Assembly: GCA_037043015.1 (NCBI GenBank)
Contig: CM073322.1
Span: 33,873,364 to 33,937,363, forward strand
From: Bryum argenteum
Taxonomy: Eukaryota > Streptophyta > Bryopsida > Bryales > Bryaceae
Length of the DNA stretch: 64,000 nucleotides
Reading direction: 5' to 3'
Shown: piece by piece, positions 38,640-51,675 of the stretch
Position numbering within the stretch: the first letter of the stretch is position 1
Layout of the letters: each line of letters opens with the position of its first letter
Translations under genes and position numbers: made by a program
Notes under the pieces: generated by a model
Database searches by the model: none
The model's input: the letters and a program-made list of their open reading frames with translations, nothing else
What the model was told of the DNA's origin: nothing

Positions 38640-41219
38640 GGTTTTGGACAGCTCGCTACGATGTCTACTCCGCCATACCGTCGTCAAATTTTGGTTATAA
38701 CCTTCTGCCGGGACCCCGCGCTGAAAAGCAAGTTTGAGCGCCCCTGTGTTCAGTGTTACGTGAGCACCACCGCAGCTCCTTGCCTGATACCCGGATCCGC
38801 GGATGGAGGATCATACCCGGTGAGAAGACACCCGGGTGGGGAGAAGTGCAGGAGGTATCGTGGCTCCTGAGTTGAATCATCCATGTATTACCCACATGAC
38901 ATACCGTAAGTCGTCAACACACCAGTGACGAAATGGATTATTTTTAACCCTGCTAAGGTTTTGGAAATAGGAACTGAAATATTCTTGATCTTTGAAGTGG
39001 GCCATTATATTCATTTTGTATTTTCGATGTTTTTGTAGAGTAGGGTTTCAGATTTTGAGGAAAACACCCACTGGTCATTACTATTGATGGGGACACTTGT
39101 AAAGTCCACCATATCTAGCGTGGCGAGAACTACGCTTCACCACACAGTATCCATTTCGCTAGAGTTACAGTTCACCATAACACAAAATGATCTAAAGAAT
39201 GATCATTGTCCATGTTTGTTGATTATTGAGGTGGGATGTCTTTTTCTCGTAGCATCTGCACTTGCATTGGTTGTCAAGTAGAATATTGCACATTTCCATT
39301 AAAGTTGAGCAGAGCAATTTTTTTTGTGTATGCTATGAGTTAGAGAGCAAGGAGGTGCAATTTTAAAGCTTTGAAGCGAATCTTATTAATTTCGTTGCAA
39401 AATTAGGAAAAGAGATTGAAGGGAGTCTCTTAATGGTGTTGATTCAGAGGATTGAGTAGTTAGAATTTAAGGAATTTCTTTCATTTCATTTTTTGTGCAA
39501 TGGCTCCTAAAAAAGTTCTTGCTTACTCAATTTGTAAAGCCAATAAGTAGAGAAGAACAAGACGTAGAGCTACAAAAACTCTCTGTGAGCAATCCCCAAG
39601 AGCAAGTACTTGAGGATGACAATGTTTCTCTTACCAACAGTGTGAAACTCATTGAATGCGTGATGAATGTGGCTTCTATTGCCCTTTCGCACCCTCTTGT
39701 CTATTGTTTTATTTTATTCACATATTTTTGGTACTATACATAAATCATGCTAGTTGAATGTAAGATGATGATGTGGCTAATTTACTTGGAATGGTCTACA
39801 GGTATTCATGATGCAAAAATGGATTATTTGATGAACTTTCATGAAGGAGTTGGTTCACTCGTGGAAGAAATCTGCAAGAGATATATTTGCCTCATGTTGA
39901 GAAATTTAGTCAATTTAGGCATGGCACTCAACATGAAGGTGCTTTATCTTCAAGGCCTCATGTCGTGCAAGAAATTTGTGACTTGGTTCTTTACTCTTGC
40001 ATGCAAATGTGTCAATGCTGGAATTATACAACCTAAGGAGTCATTGCACCACGAGCATCCGAACTACTTGGAAAATTTTAGTTAAGTATACATTGGACAT
40101 GCAGATTCTTAAATTAGAAAGATGTTGACCTTCATCTCAATAACACCCTTGAACCAAAAAAATCAATGAGAATTATTTATTTGCGCACATAATGACCTTG
40201 CAATGGTGAAGATTGCCTTGAAATCTACAAAGGAAGAATAGTCTGAAACTCAACCCTTTGCACTCAAATCTATGCCTTATCTTCAATATATCTTAGATTT
40301 TATCAAGGTTTCTACCACTAAAAATAGACTCTATTTGGAATTTATTCAAAAATATAGTTAAAATCCAACTATAGATGAAGGAGATATAGCTCCTTAGAAT
40401 TCATCCATATATTCATTTTCTTTCAAGATAGAAAAATCGTTGCAAATCCAATATCCAAAATATTTGGATATAAATTCTTCCTACTAGAAAGTTGTTACCT
40501 TTCATCTTAAAAAAAATTATGGAAACATCTGTTTGATTTCCCATAATTGACTCCCAATGACAAAATATGCCCCATATTTGAAAACTCACAAACAAAAGAT
40601 GCCTTCACTACATCGCATGCCATTTATTCATACTTCATTGTACGAGTGTGCAATTTTACCACACAAACTAGACTAGAGTGATTTCATCCAAAACGAACTC
40701 CGAATGAAAAAGTATAGCTCTTCAAAATGTTGATCTTTGAAATTCGGCTCGGTTAAGGGTAAGAAAAGTACTTAGGAAAATAATGTATTGGTTCTATCCA
40801 AAATGTCGATTTTCGACATTCGGCCTAGTTAAGGGTTGAAAAGGTACTCTTTCTATTCCAAAATGTATGATCAATACGCCCTTTTTATTTTGTCTCAAAA
40901 TGTCTGATTGGTTTCTAACCAGTACAAAAATGAGCACTTTGATCACCAAACTATAATGTATTGAGCCCTTTGATCACTTCATGGTACTACTTCACTCATT
41001 CTATAATTGTGTATTATCGGCTCACGATTGGAAAATACAAAATTGAACTCCCAATACCAAGTGACAACATAGATATATAGATAAGAACTGCAATCTTCAA
41101 TTGAAGATTGGCATGAATACAGTGTCTCTTCGTAATGTCATTACCTCGATGGCCACAGGACAAAGAGGTAAAAGAACTACCAAGTGACAACATACATATT
41201 ATAAACATGATTGAAGGAG
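38640..41219. other. UVSSA upstream region and repeat-rich spacer
   Basis: 38640-39000 is the presumed UVSSA promoter. 39495-40085 has two plus-strand ORFs (82 and 112 codons) without motifs, not supported as genes. About 40240-40560 is an inverted third copy of the dispersed repeat seen at 2830-3180 and 12390-12700 (GGTAGAAACC and GGAGATATAGCTCC words). About 41105-41165 (GGCATGAATACAGTGTCTCT, CGATGGCCACAGGACAAAG) is a SINE-family fragment related to 60505-60565. Confidence 0.4.
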
Positions 41220-41640
41220 TTTTGCCCAACCTTTGGCAAGAAAAATCTTTATGATTACTAGAGCAAATGTTAAGAGCAAATCATATATCGCTACAAAGCT
41301 CTTGGTGAGAGCTTTTCACTCACTGTCATTGCACCTCCCATTATTATTAATTGGGCTCAAGGTGTGTGATTCTTGGTAAGTTAAGATTTGCACTGTGGCA
41401 TGCCAAAACTTTTTGGTTATTAGAGCAGATGTTATGAAATTATTTATCAATACAAAGCTCTTGGTGAGTATTGTCCACTCACTATCATTGCACCTTTTAT
41501 TATCATTAATTGAGATCAAGGCATTGATTCTTGATCCGTCAAATTTTGCCCAACCTTTGGCGAGCCAAAACTCCATGGTTACTCAAGCAAATGTTATCAA
41601 ATTATATATCATTACAAAGTTCTTGAAGAGAGCTATCATC
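41220..41640. repeat. Tandem repeat, about 163-bp unit, 2.5 copies
   Basis: GAGCAAATGTTA, TACAAAGCTCTTGGTGAG and CACTCACTGTCATTGCACCT recur with a spacing of 162-163 bp at 41261, 41423 and 41586. Units are diverged by roughly 15-25 percent by eye. Confidence 0.75.
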
Positions 41641-42296
41641 CAATTAGTTCAATTGTTTGTAGTTATCAAAATTGAGCTTAGTCTCAAGAAGTTTGCAATA
41701 TCGATCAAACATAATGGGACTAAGGTAGTACTTCAGAATAGTGGATTGGTGATATAATTGTATGATTGGTTGTTTAATTGTTACATAGTATAATGGTTTC
41801 ATTAAGTTTAATGCCTCTGAGTTAGTCCAAGTTGGAGCTCCCTGCAAGTTCTTGGTCAGAGGGGTCACAAAGAAAAATATCTTGAAGTTTTATTGAGGTG
41901 TGAGAGTTATGGTCTCCGCTATACCAAAGCAACTCAAACAAAAGGAACCACGCATTCATTTGTCGACTTTGGGTGTGAGATTTCTATGCTGAAAACAAAT
42001 TCTAAAAGTCATATAAAAATAAATCTCTGACATTCATACGTTGATAAACTCCCAATTTGAAAACAAACCTGCAAGGAACCTCTGTAGGAGAGAAGCAAAA
42101 GAATTTTCAAATTTGACACGTTCATACCAAGCACGCTGTATTGAGAAGTTGTCACCAAGGTGTCACTTGCTCAGCTCCTATAATAAATCTTGGAAGAATC
42201 ACATTATACAGATAGTTCACCCCGACACTTTTAAACAGTTGGAGGTGGGTGATGTGTAGCCTACTACTGCTGTATACTAAAAAATGAGAGATTCTT
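41641..42296. other. Spacer downstream of TWINKLE
   Basis: AT-rich sequence holding the 3' side of the minus-strand TWINKLE gene. No other feature is supported. Confidence 0.3.
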
Positions 42297-44460
42297 CTAC
42301 GGAGCATCCCTCACATCCTCATAATCTCCAGTCACCCTGTTGTACCGTAAGGTGGCTTCACCGATAGTACCTGCTGCCTTGTTGCGCACTTTCCTCACGA
42401 GCACTTTCACTTGGTCCAGGGGCCCCATGGTTTCATCACGGTTACGGTGGATCACAATGCCATTATCACATTTGTTGATAAAATGGGCGCTGCCACTAAT
42501 ATCGTACAAGCCAGGTGCTTCGCCTCGCCAAACCTGCAATTGCCTCGGGTGCGCCACAAACCAGACGTGACAGTCGTGGTGCTGAGCGAACCGCTTGATC
42601 TTCGTCAGCATTTGACTGACATACTCCGTTTCCGTTTGGTTCCCTGGCCGCTGATGATCCAGCTCGTTGTATGGGTCAATGACAAGCCCGCGGATCCCAT
42701 GGCGCATCACAGCCGCCTTCGCCAGGTTCAGCACCCACTCCACCGACGGAAGCTCCTCGTCCTCGTGTCTAATCAGAAAAAAAGTATCCTGCAGCCATTT
42801 CTTCCCTTTCTCCAGCTCTGATTTACTCATGCGTGGATTGGACCTGGCATACGGCGCATCGAAGAACGGCTGATGGATGTGCTTCTCCAACAGCTTCCTG
42901 GCGTGCTCACGCACCTTGTTTTCCATGGAACAAAGCCCAAATGTCCAGCCTTTGTTCCTGTTCAGGTTACAAATGAGAGCATCGATCCACTCACTCTTGC
43001 CCGAGTTCGGGACTCCTGTTACGACGGTGAGCTCACCCGGCACAACCCTGTAGATTTCGTCAAGGCTGCGCCAGCCTGTGGACACCCCTCGCTCATCTCC
43101 TAGACGAAGATAGTAGTAATCGTCGATTTCTCGGAAGAACTGTCGGAAGTCGAAAAGTCCTCGGATCGGGAAGAGCTCTGCATTCTTAATCAAGTCCTTC
43201 ACAGCTGCGGATCCTAGAGATGTGAGCACCTCGTTGGCGTCCTTGCATTGTTTTCCCTGCTCATCTTCTGGCCACGTGACCCGCCAGCAACGCTCGCGGC
43301 CGAGTCTGCGTGCAAGCTCCTCAGCCAGTGCTTGCCCTGGCTCATCCGAATCGGTGGCCAATATGATACGTGTTGCATCCTTGAAGTAGTCTTTGCAGTT
43401 CCAGAGATACTCGTACTTCTTGTCTTCACTTGGAGGGGGAAGATCATCCCCAGAGACTTTCGCGGGGGCGCCATCGGGAACACTCACACAATTCACGATG
43501 CCGGACTCGTACATGGCCAGCTTATCAAACTCTCCCTCCACAATTACAATCTCCCGATTGCCCTTGATGTGATCCAATCCATACAGGATCTGCAATACAA
43601 CAGGTATCATGAGTATACGTATACGATTCGATGTGATTGAGTGTGTAAGGCGATCGTTTCTATACCTTCAAGGAGTCTTTGACTTGCCAGAAGCGTTTGT
43701 TGGCATCTCGGTACTTGCAATTCACAATCTTGCCGTCCTGCAAATAAGGAAATGCAATGGCGACATCCGACGTGTAATTGATCCGGTGCTGACCCACGTT
43801 GTTTTCCCGGATCGTGGCCTCAGACAAACCCCGAGTCTTGAAGTAATTCAGAACGCTCGGTTGCACTGCTTCAAGCCGCAGGCTCTCTGCAGTGTGCGCT
43901 TTCTGCACGCCCGGACGTCTCACAACCTTCACAGCTTTGTGAGCTCCGTTCCCGTTCGGCGAGCTCAGAGACTTCCCCGTACTACCTTTCCACCCACAGG
44001 TGGCTCGAAAACACAACCAAATTGCCGGTTCCCCGCGGTCTTCTGGAATCGTGACCGCCAGCGACGGCTCCTTCGAGGAGCCGCCACCGCATTCGGGGCA
44101 TATTGCCCGCCTAGTACCAGGACTGTAAGAGTGGAGCACGATACCTTTTCTATTGAGCTGCTCCTGCACAGGGTCGACAACTGCTGCCGCCGCGTCTGTG
44201 GCCGCTGCCCGCACATTTGTCATCACATTGCGGAAAAGAGATGGGGGACGGGGCTGGAAACGAAGTGAGTAATCTCTCTGAAGCCCGACATCGTGAAAGC
44301 GCGGCAATAGCCTCAGTAGCGAGAAAGAGCTGCATCCTGGAGGTTTGAATGGCGACACGAGGCTTTGAGGATGAGAAGCACATCGAGAAAGTGGTACAGA
44401 CAGCCTCAGGACACCTCGCACTTGAAAGCAGCCAGCTGCTGGCTGGCCTCCGAACGCCAT
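42297..44460 (-). CDS. TWINKLE: Organellar primase-helicase TWINKLE
   Basis: T7 gp4-like enzyme that primes and unwinds organelle DNA; plant forms go to chloroplasts and mitochondria (family knowledge). Exon 1 is 44460-43666 and exon 2 is 43589-42297, phase 0, 695 residues, near the Arabidopsis length. The N-terminus is Arg/Ser-rich and acid-poor, as a targeting peptide should be. A zinc ribbon follows (CPECGGG, then CFRATCGW). The TOPRIM core has VEGEFDKLA (about residues 282-290) and ATDSDEPG (343-350). The helicase has Walker A GVPNSGKS (457-464), Walker B GLVIDPYNELDH and the H3-type WFVAHPRQ. All key residues seem intact. The start is the first ATG; the frame opens two codons earlier with TTG. 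Antisense ORFs across this gene are shadows. Confidence 0.95.
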
Positions 44461-45399
44461 ACCCAATTCCCGAAACTCCCGATTCCCCTTCCTCGCTCAA
44501 ATCCCATCGTAGCTAGATGCATCCATACCACGCCCTCGGTCACTCTCAGACTCTTGCACAACCTGATAAACCCCCTTAAAACCCTACTGAGGTTTCGCTT
44601 CAAATCACCAGTATGAGTGATCTCTTCCGTAATTCATCAACAGTGCTGTTTTCTACGATTACTCATCATGGTGAGGGACAGAATTTGAGCCCGCAGTTTG
44701 CAATGCGGTGGATGAGTGTGAGAACCCTAAACCCACCAGGAATGCACAGCAGCTAAAGCGTCACCTCCACCTCTTTAATATCACATCCCCGGTGTCAACT
44801 CCTCCTCTAGTTTCTCCTCGTGTTGGCTTGGTGGTTGGGGTTCATTGCCCACAACGAGAAGGTTGTGGGATTTAATCTCTATGTTGTCTTGGTGCTCATC
44901 ACCATGATTCATCCAATTATGACGTGGGTTTCCAAATCTTGTTTTATAGGTACCTCACAATCATTTGAGAGGATTATATGGTATATTCCTTATCTCTAAA
45001 TTAATTAAGAGCTTGCATAATGTTATTGTGAAATGGGTCAATAGTATCACTATTGGTGATGTGAACTCTAAGCATGCACATTCAAGGGTGTGTTAAAACA
45101 AACATTCTATTCAAGTTGATCTTCAAAAATGTTTTGAGTTCTTCAACTTCCTATGTAGCAATGATGAATCTTACAAATTATATGTTTGCGATTGTAAGAC
45201 CCTCTTTACATTAAAATTGAAAAGCCTCCATCCAGATGCCACTTGGGCGCCGGACACTAAATTCAATCAAGGTTCTCCCTTGGAATTTCCAAATATGGAG
45301 GGAGGCTAATAAAAGGGTGTCGGGTATTTTTGCATACAAGTCCTTAAAATTCCAGTGAGAGGCCCCGAGGGTAAAATGGGGGTGTAGACCCCAAATTTC

Positions 45400-45430
<31 letters not shown>

Positions 45431-46596
45431 AAGGGTCAAAATTGGAAAAACAAAAAACTCGGGCCCCACCTCACTAGCGAACCCAAATTGGATCTAGTGA
45501 GCGGCCCAGTTGGGCCATGGCCCATACTTGAGAGCCAATCCTTCAAAAGCCATGATTTTCGTATGTAGTATAAAGTGAGAGAAGGCCAGAGGCTTTCATG
45601 TGGAGCTCTTTCTAAAAATGAATTTAAAATATACTGAATCATTGGTTGTAGTTTTTATTTCCAATGGCCCTCCAGATTTATAGTTAGGCCCCCATCATTG
45701 AAGTAGGCCTGATTACACTTCCCAGGGCCCTCATCATTGTCCACTTTTGTTGCCACATAGGACAAAAGTGTTGTTCCTCATGTTATTTTTTCCCCTCTTG
45801 TCCCTAGAACTCGAATTAACTCTCGTAAAGACTAACTTCCTTCGCTCCTCATTTCGTAAGCCTCCCATTGGCTTAAATGTCTTTTCTCTTGCCTTCTCAC
45901 TTCTAGTAGAGCACCCCTAAGTTGATTCATAAAGGTCACGGAAGTAAGAAGTTACAACTTTGTTTCAACATGAGCAAAATAGATATATGAGAGTGATTGA
46001 TTTTTTGCAAGATGGTCTGAAAATTAGCTTCCCAAAGTCTGCGGGGAGAGGCACTAGCTGGCGCAGGCGCTGAGAGGCCTAACGCGGCTGGCTCAGCGTC
46101 GGCGTTGAGAGGCCTAACGTCCGCTGTGCGAAGTCTTTGTAAGCTACACTCTTTTAGATGAATAATGAGTGACTGGGACAGTTCCAGTTCCGATTCATAA
46201 GAAACGAAAGCTGAAACATTGGGACATCATAAACGCACTTGAATATCCTCAATTGCATTCTTGAAACCTACGTCCGGAACGGAACAAACTTGCGAATGTA
46301 ATCAAGACAAGCTCACTGTGTGTACACTGATGCCCATATGCAACAAGTCCTACGGCACTATGACAATCTCCATCTGCTTACGTCACCAATAAGCCACAAA
46401 ATAGAGCGTGATCTAAACAATGCTTTATTCTACTAAAGTACTCAGGAAAGAGTTTCACGATCTCAAGAGTTTGAAACTCACGAATGTGATCTAAACAACT
46501 TCTCGAAATTATTTACATCTCCAAATTAGTCTTGGGCAGCATATGGTCCAAAGTCCACAGCTAGCACTGAAAAGGAAGAGGTGCCTGATGCCCTTC
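44461..46596. other. Spacer with a 29-base poly(A) tract
   Basis: 44461-44650 is the presumed TWINKLE promoter. A run of 29 A residues lies at 45400-45428, preceded by GGGGGTGTAGACCCC; it could be a retroposon tail, but I find no target duplication. Near 46066-46121 the phrase GTTGAGAGGCCTAACG or GCTGAGAGGCCTAACG occurs twice within 40 bp. No gene is supported. Confidence 0.4.
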
Positions 46597-48648
46597 TTAG
46601 TTCTGCTTATGCTCGGTGGTTGCCATAGTCGAATCAGTTTCGGGTACCTTGGGCATTCTTGCTACAATCAGCGGACATGGGCTGTTGTGGGCAAGATGGT
46701 CCGTGATGCTACTCAGAAGTGTCCTGTAAAGATCCAGATACACGATTAGAACTTGCTTCCCGGGCTCTGAAAAGTCAATGATAGTGTTCACAGATCGGTA
46801 AATTCACAAGCCAGAATGTATACCTAGATACAGCACTCCGATCGTGGGTTCCGATAATGACAGCATCAGCTCCAACTTTTGTCAAGCCTTCGATGACCTT
46901 TAATTCGGGTTGACCGGTAACAACGATACCCTCGCACTTTATCTGATAAGATTACATGGGTCAGATACTGAAATTTGCAGATCTCATAACTTTTGTTGAT
47001 CAAGGTTAGTGCGCACCTTTGTTTCTTTGGCAGCGAAAGCCATGTACTTCTCCACCAGTTTTTCGCTCTCATCTAAGGCTTGTACCTCAGTCTTCCCTTG
47101 AGATTCGCTAGGCACATACACCTCCTCGATACCGAACTCGCCTGAGGACAGCCAAAAGGTCAGATATAAGTACTCTGTCCAACGCCGAGAGTTGACACAC
47201 TCGCATCATATGACTGAGCACGGCATCACTATAAACATCACAGCATCCAAAAAGGAAGCACTCACCAGTGCCTGCGGTGGTCACGGGTGGTATGGACTGA
47301 TTCACGTGATAGATAACCACACTATCCTCTTCAGTAGCGAAATTCTCGAGTGCCCATTTGAATGCATACACAGACTGCAAAAAACAGAGCAGAATTATAA
47401 TTTCATTTGCATGCCCGAGTCAAGAGATCGAAATGCCAGCGACGCCGGCGACAGATCGGTCATGGATCTTCACGTGTGCATTTCAACCGTACTAGAGCAA
47501 TAGAACTACTGATAGTTTTGCACTTTGCATCAAGAAGCGGCTCTGATGTGTTCAAAGGACGATCCGAACCATTATCTATACTGTTAAAGAGGGAGCAGAT
47601 ACCTCTCGTGATTCGTCAACGGCAATGACGACCTTTCTGCTGCCTCCTGAAGAATTTAGTGCGTCATGATCCTTCAGTTCCTCTTCAACGTGCCGAACGA
47701 CGGCTACTGGGCACGTCGCATTATGCAGCACGTAGTCACTGTTACTCCCCATGACCATCCTGTAAAAGGCGACATAAAGTATGGTCAGCGAAAACGCGAA
47801 AGCTTGTGATGTCACCAAAAGACCAGGATCCTACAGCTACTCACCGTTTTAAAGCTCCACTTCCTTTGCTGCCAACTACAATCACATCAGCACCCAGACG
47901 ATTGGCCTCGTCGACTATCCATGTTCCAGCATCGCCCTTCACGACCTCACCCGTGCAGGAAATCTGTAGCTTACGACAAAACGTTAGGACTCAGAGTGTA
48001 AAGACCCAGATCCTGATGCCACTTCAAGAAGCCAATACAGGTGACAATAGAAAATTCAAAGCGGCGGTAAAGACCTTGTTCGAATCCTGAAAGGCTGTTA
48101 CTATACGACACAATCTAACAGCACGAAGAAACTAGAATTGCTGAGGTATTTGCAGCGCACATTACTCGTTATCAGCTACATTATTCTGTTCCCAGCAATG
48201 TCGAAGGCTTCACAATCATAAGAAGGAACGAAGAGATAACAGTCACTTACATCAGCCTGAGCGCATTGCGCAATGCATCTGGCAATAAGATTCTTGGCGT
48301 CTGTGTTTACATGTTTGGCATTTGCTTCTGCATCAGCTGCAGACGGAATGACCGTTGGTCCGTACTCTGCATAAACTCACAAGGCTCTTGTGAGACACAA
48401 CTTGGCTAAGATCGCTAAAGCTCAACTTCTCAGCACCTTTAAAAAGAGACCTTCGAAAGAACATGTCAGAGTTATAGCTTACCCGAGGCCAAATCTGCTG
48501 ACGGGTAGGTAATGTCGACGAAAGGAGCGGCTGTCAGAGCTATCACTTGGTCCGATTTGCGCAACAGATTGTGCAGCGCCCAAGTGAACGCATAAGCAGA
48601 CACCTCAGTGTCATCTACAGCTATCATTATCTTCCGACTGCTCGCCAT
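46597..48648 (-). CDS. Tandem two-domain universal stress protein
   Basis: Eight minus-strand exons join in phase to 345 residues: 48648-48483, 48366-48251, 47963-47845, 47759-47603, 47374-47266, 47141-47017, 46942-46824, 46723-46597. Domain 1 (about residues 1-160) begins RKIMIAVDDTEVSAYAFTWA and has the ATP-loop GSKGSGALKRMVMGSNS, which fits G-2x-G-9x-G-S. Domain 2 begins RKVVIAVDESRESVYAFKWA, but its matching loop, GTHDRSAVSRTLLSSIT, lacks the second and third glycines, so it probably binds ATP poorly or not at all. Plant USPs are usually single-domain and about 160-180 residues. The exon pattern is the same in both halves, which indicates duplication within the gene. No targeting peptide is seen, so it is probably cytosolic or nuclear. 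Confidence 0.9.
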
Positions 48649-51091
48649 GGCCACTGAGCTCACAAAAACTCTGAAATCACTCAATGCCACACCATGCCAG
48701 TTAAAACAAGACTAGATCGCACACATAAGATGTGCAATGAACGCAACCAACCGACCTCTTGCCTAACAGAAACACACACACACACACGTAAGAAGCTATT
48801 CCATCTTTCAAAGAACATATGCGCGGCTCCACTCATGTTTTCGGAAGCTCACCGATCAAAGTCTGAAAACAGCGCAACAATTCAAGATGGGTAAAAGTTT
48901 CTTCTTCGATCTCGTGGTTTCAGAAATGGCTGTAACTCGATAGGTTTTAGATCGAGGTGAAGCACAAGAGAGCTAAATATACAACGGCAACTCTTGCGAG
49001 AAGCAAGAACAGAAGAGAAAATGGAAGCTACATGACGTGGCGATTTCCAAGTGGTGGAAAAGGAGTTATAATCCGACGTGGACAAACATTATTATGTTTG
49101 AACAGAGGACAGTGGTCATTCACTTTCCCATGAAGCTACAAGTGTCGAGCTTGGGAGGTCGCCAGATGGCTAGGGTGGCCGACGAGATCTGGTGGACGGG
49201 CAGACGAACGAACGATATCGTTGAGGCATGGGACGAGGGACTGATATTTTCGGTGATGGACGGAGACTCACTGTTCGACTCAGGAACTTCGGAGGTTCCA
49301 ATTCTGGGCATGATACAAAGGACTAGCCTCTTGCCGTACTCAATCGGTACAATCGAGCATGCCTTCGTGCCGTTTTGTTAACAAACGTGACCTCGTGCGG
49401 TAAGTTCCGAACCAGGTCTGATGAGCATTCGGAAAGCATTCGATTATAAACTTGTGTACAGATGATGTATCATCGAGGGAGCTGGACTTGGAAGTGGGTG
49501 TTGTGCCTATCGAGGGCTCCTGAAACTGTTCATGGTGCTCGTCCACCCGCGAGCAAGTTTTGGGAATGAAGATAATTATTTCAGGTGTGAAGATGATGGA
49601 GAATTATATCATTGAGAGAAATGCTCTGTTGTTATGCACTTGAATGCACACAAAGATTAGGTTTGTGTATTCTTAAGGACTGTAATAGGAGTTACTATTA
49701 AGAGTGTATATATCAAGTTTCTTCATGACCTCACATCACATAGCACTTGAGTATTTTACACATTTATATAATTTTCCCCATCTTAACATATGTGGTATTT
49801 ATCTTCATTTCTATACTACTCATTTTTTACCAACTACAACAATTGCACAAAAAGGTTTCCACAACTTTCTACCCAACCATGGAGATAGAAATAAAACAAC
49901 CATGAATCTATCTTCCGCTCCAAACTCTATTTTAAGGTTCAGAAGCTTCACTTCCATCTTGACTTTTATACTTTTCTATTGATATTAGCCGGTGTGGTCC
50001 AACCACAGTACACACTGCTATCTTCTAGTGCTAACGAACATAGATTGAATTAAAACCTTCAGACTTGAATCCTATTCAACAAAATTTAGCTGAGATTGGA
50101 GATCAGACGAAGATATTATAACTCATCAAAGTTTTTAGCTTTTTCATTTATGATTTTGAAGTTGGTGTTTAATCCATTTAGAGGTTAAAACAATTTAAGC
50201 AGTAAATTAAGTCAATCTCGATTTGAATACAATGCTCTTCAATTCCATGGTCATGGGTTACGTTACTCAAGACATTTGTATGAATGGCTCTCAAGATGAT
50301 TTTTGTCATTGTATAAAATTTCTATTTCTTAATATTCTACCCTCAAGAACTTATTTCATCGAATTTGGTAAATACCATATGTAGAATTAGAGAATTTAGT
50401 CATGAATAAGATATTTTTAGTACGATACAAACCAATTTGAAAACTACACACAAAAATCATATATATTTTAGCATCACTTTTTTGAGCATCAATTAAGTCA
50501 TCTCAACTTACAAAAAGGCTTCATCAGATAGGTTGATTAGTGTAGAATACTAATTGCATTGTAACTTTTCATTATTGACCAATATTATTACCCCTATATT
50601 GAATGTGATCTTTCATCAATACCTTTAGGTGATCAAATCCTATTATCTTCTTTGAAGTCTCATGCCGATCAAACACTATTTCACTTATTTAGTACCTTTG
50701 ATATGTAACTAGTATGCTTTCACCCACTTATATAATTTTATCATGCCCCTCTTGTTTTTTCCGCTAAATCTATGATTAGGTCATTTTTATTATTTTTGGT
50801 CATTTGGGGGCCAAAATTACTTGAAATTCAAAGATCTCCAGATCGTCCTCCCATTTGCAATCCAATTGCTTTTTACAACTCTACAAAGTAACACGCTTTC
50901 AAGGACACCTCATGTGGCCCGATCTGACTGACAATGCCCGAGATCATAGTTCCATGTCCAAATAAAACAAAAAACAACCTGCATTAACCATATATCGTCA
51001 GAGCCCATCACCGTGGATGATGAGGAAGTTGGGAAGATAATTTTGGATGAAAAAATGTTCACTTTCGTCGAGTATCAGATCTCAAATTCAT
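48649..51091. other. USP upstream region and spacer
   Basis: A (CA)n-like run sits at about 48772-48786. A 114-codon plus-strand ORF at 49037-49381 has no motif and is opposed by other frames; I do not call it a gene. 49550-51091 is AT-rich with nothing recognised. Confidence 0.3.
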
Positions 51092-51487
51092 TCATTGGAC
51101 ACTTTGTGTCCGCTTTGACGTTCTAGGGTTTAAATAATAGATTGCCTTTCGTTTCAAGTCTTGAAGCGGTAATAGGCGCTTCTCCTTAACAATGGACCTG
51201 GTGGCCGTGAAATGCTGCGCAGGAAGGCAGAAGTAGGCCTTCCACTGTGGTGAAACTTTTCGGGACATGGCAACCACATTCCTCGCATCTTCACGTCTCT
51301 TGTCCAGAATCTGTAGTGTGGCGGCCTCTCGCTCACACAAACTCCAACTCTCTTCACATGCTCGCACTTTCTCGCTGGTTGGGTTTCTCGCGAAACAACC
51401 CATCATCACATTAGGTTTCCGCACCCTCTCTGTGGACGTGCAGTAATAGAAGGTGGTGGCTTGCACCAATGCGGAAGTGTGCTCCAT
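51092..51487 (-). CDS. Small hypothetical protein, divergent to the thioredoxin-like gene
   Basis: 131 residues from the ATG at 51487; the frame extends six codons further up to a TTG. It is rich in Cys, Arg and Lys (MMGCFARNPTSEKVRACEES, LQILDKRREDARN), with no signal peptide or membrane segment. It starts about 190 bp from the thioredoxin-like ATG on the other strand, so the two may share a bidirectional promoter. No family is recognised, and it may be a chance frame within a GC-richer promoter region. Confidence 0.3.
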   Translation of the reverse strand: MEHTSALVQATTFYYCTSTERVRKPNVMMGCFARNPTSEKVRACEESWSLCEREAATLQILDKRREDARNVVAMSRKVSPQWKAYFCLPAQHFTATRSIVKEKRLLPLQDLKRKAIYYLNPRTSKRTQSVQ

Positions 51488-51675
51488 TGATCGGTCGATT
51501 CCCAACCGTTTCGCATCCGAATTCTCGGAAACGTGGATATTTTTTGTAACTATATTCGCCCACTTCTGGAACTTGAGTGAATTCTGCAGGTTCCGGTGTT
51601 TGCTAGATTCTGAGAAGAAGTTGGTGGGGCAGGCAAAAATTGGTCGATTGGAAGCAGGGTATAGTTAGTTCTAGA

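Noticed and set aside
42340..44616. Several open frames opposite TWINKLE on both strands
   Set aside because: They are shadows of a GC-rich coding region; only the minus frame with zinc ribbon, TOPRIM and Walker motifs is a gene.
45400..45428. Retroposon ending in poly(A)
   Set aside because: No flanking target duplication or retroelement body could be identified.
49037..49381. 114-codon plus-strand ORF
   Set aside because: No motif and no partner exons; competing frames are open on the opposite strand.
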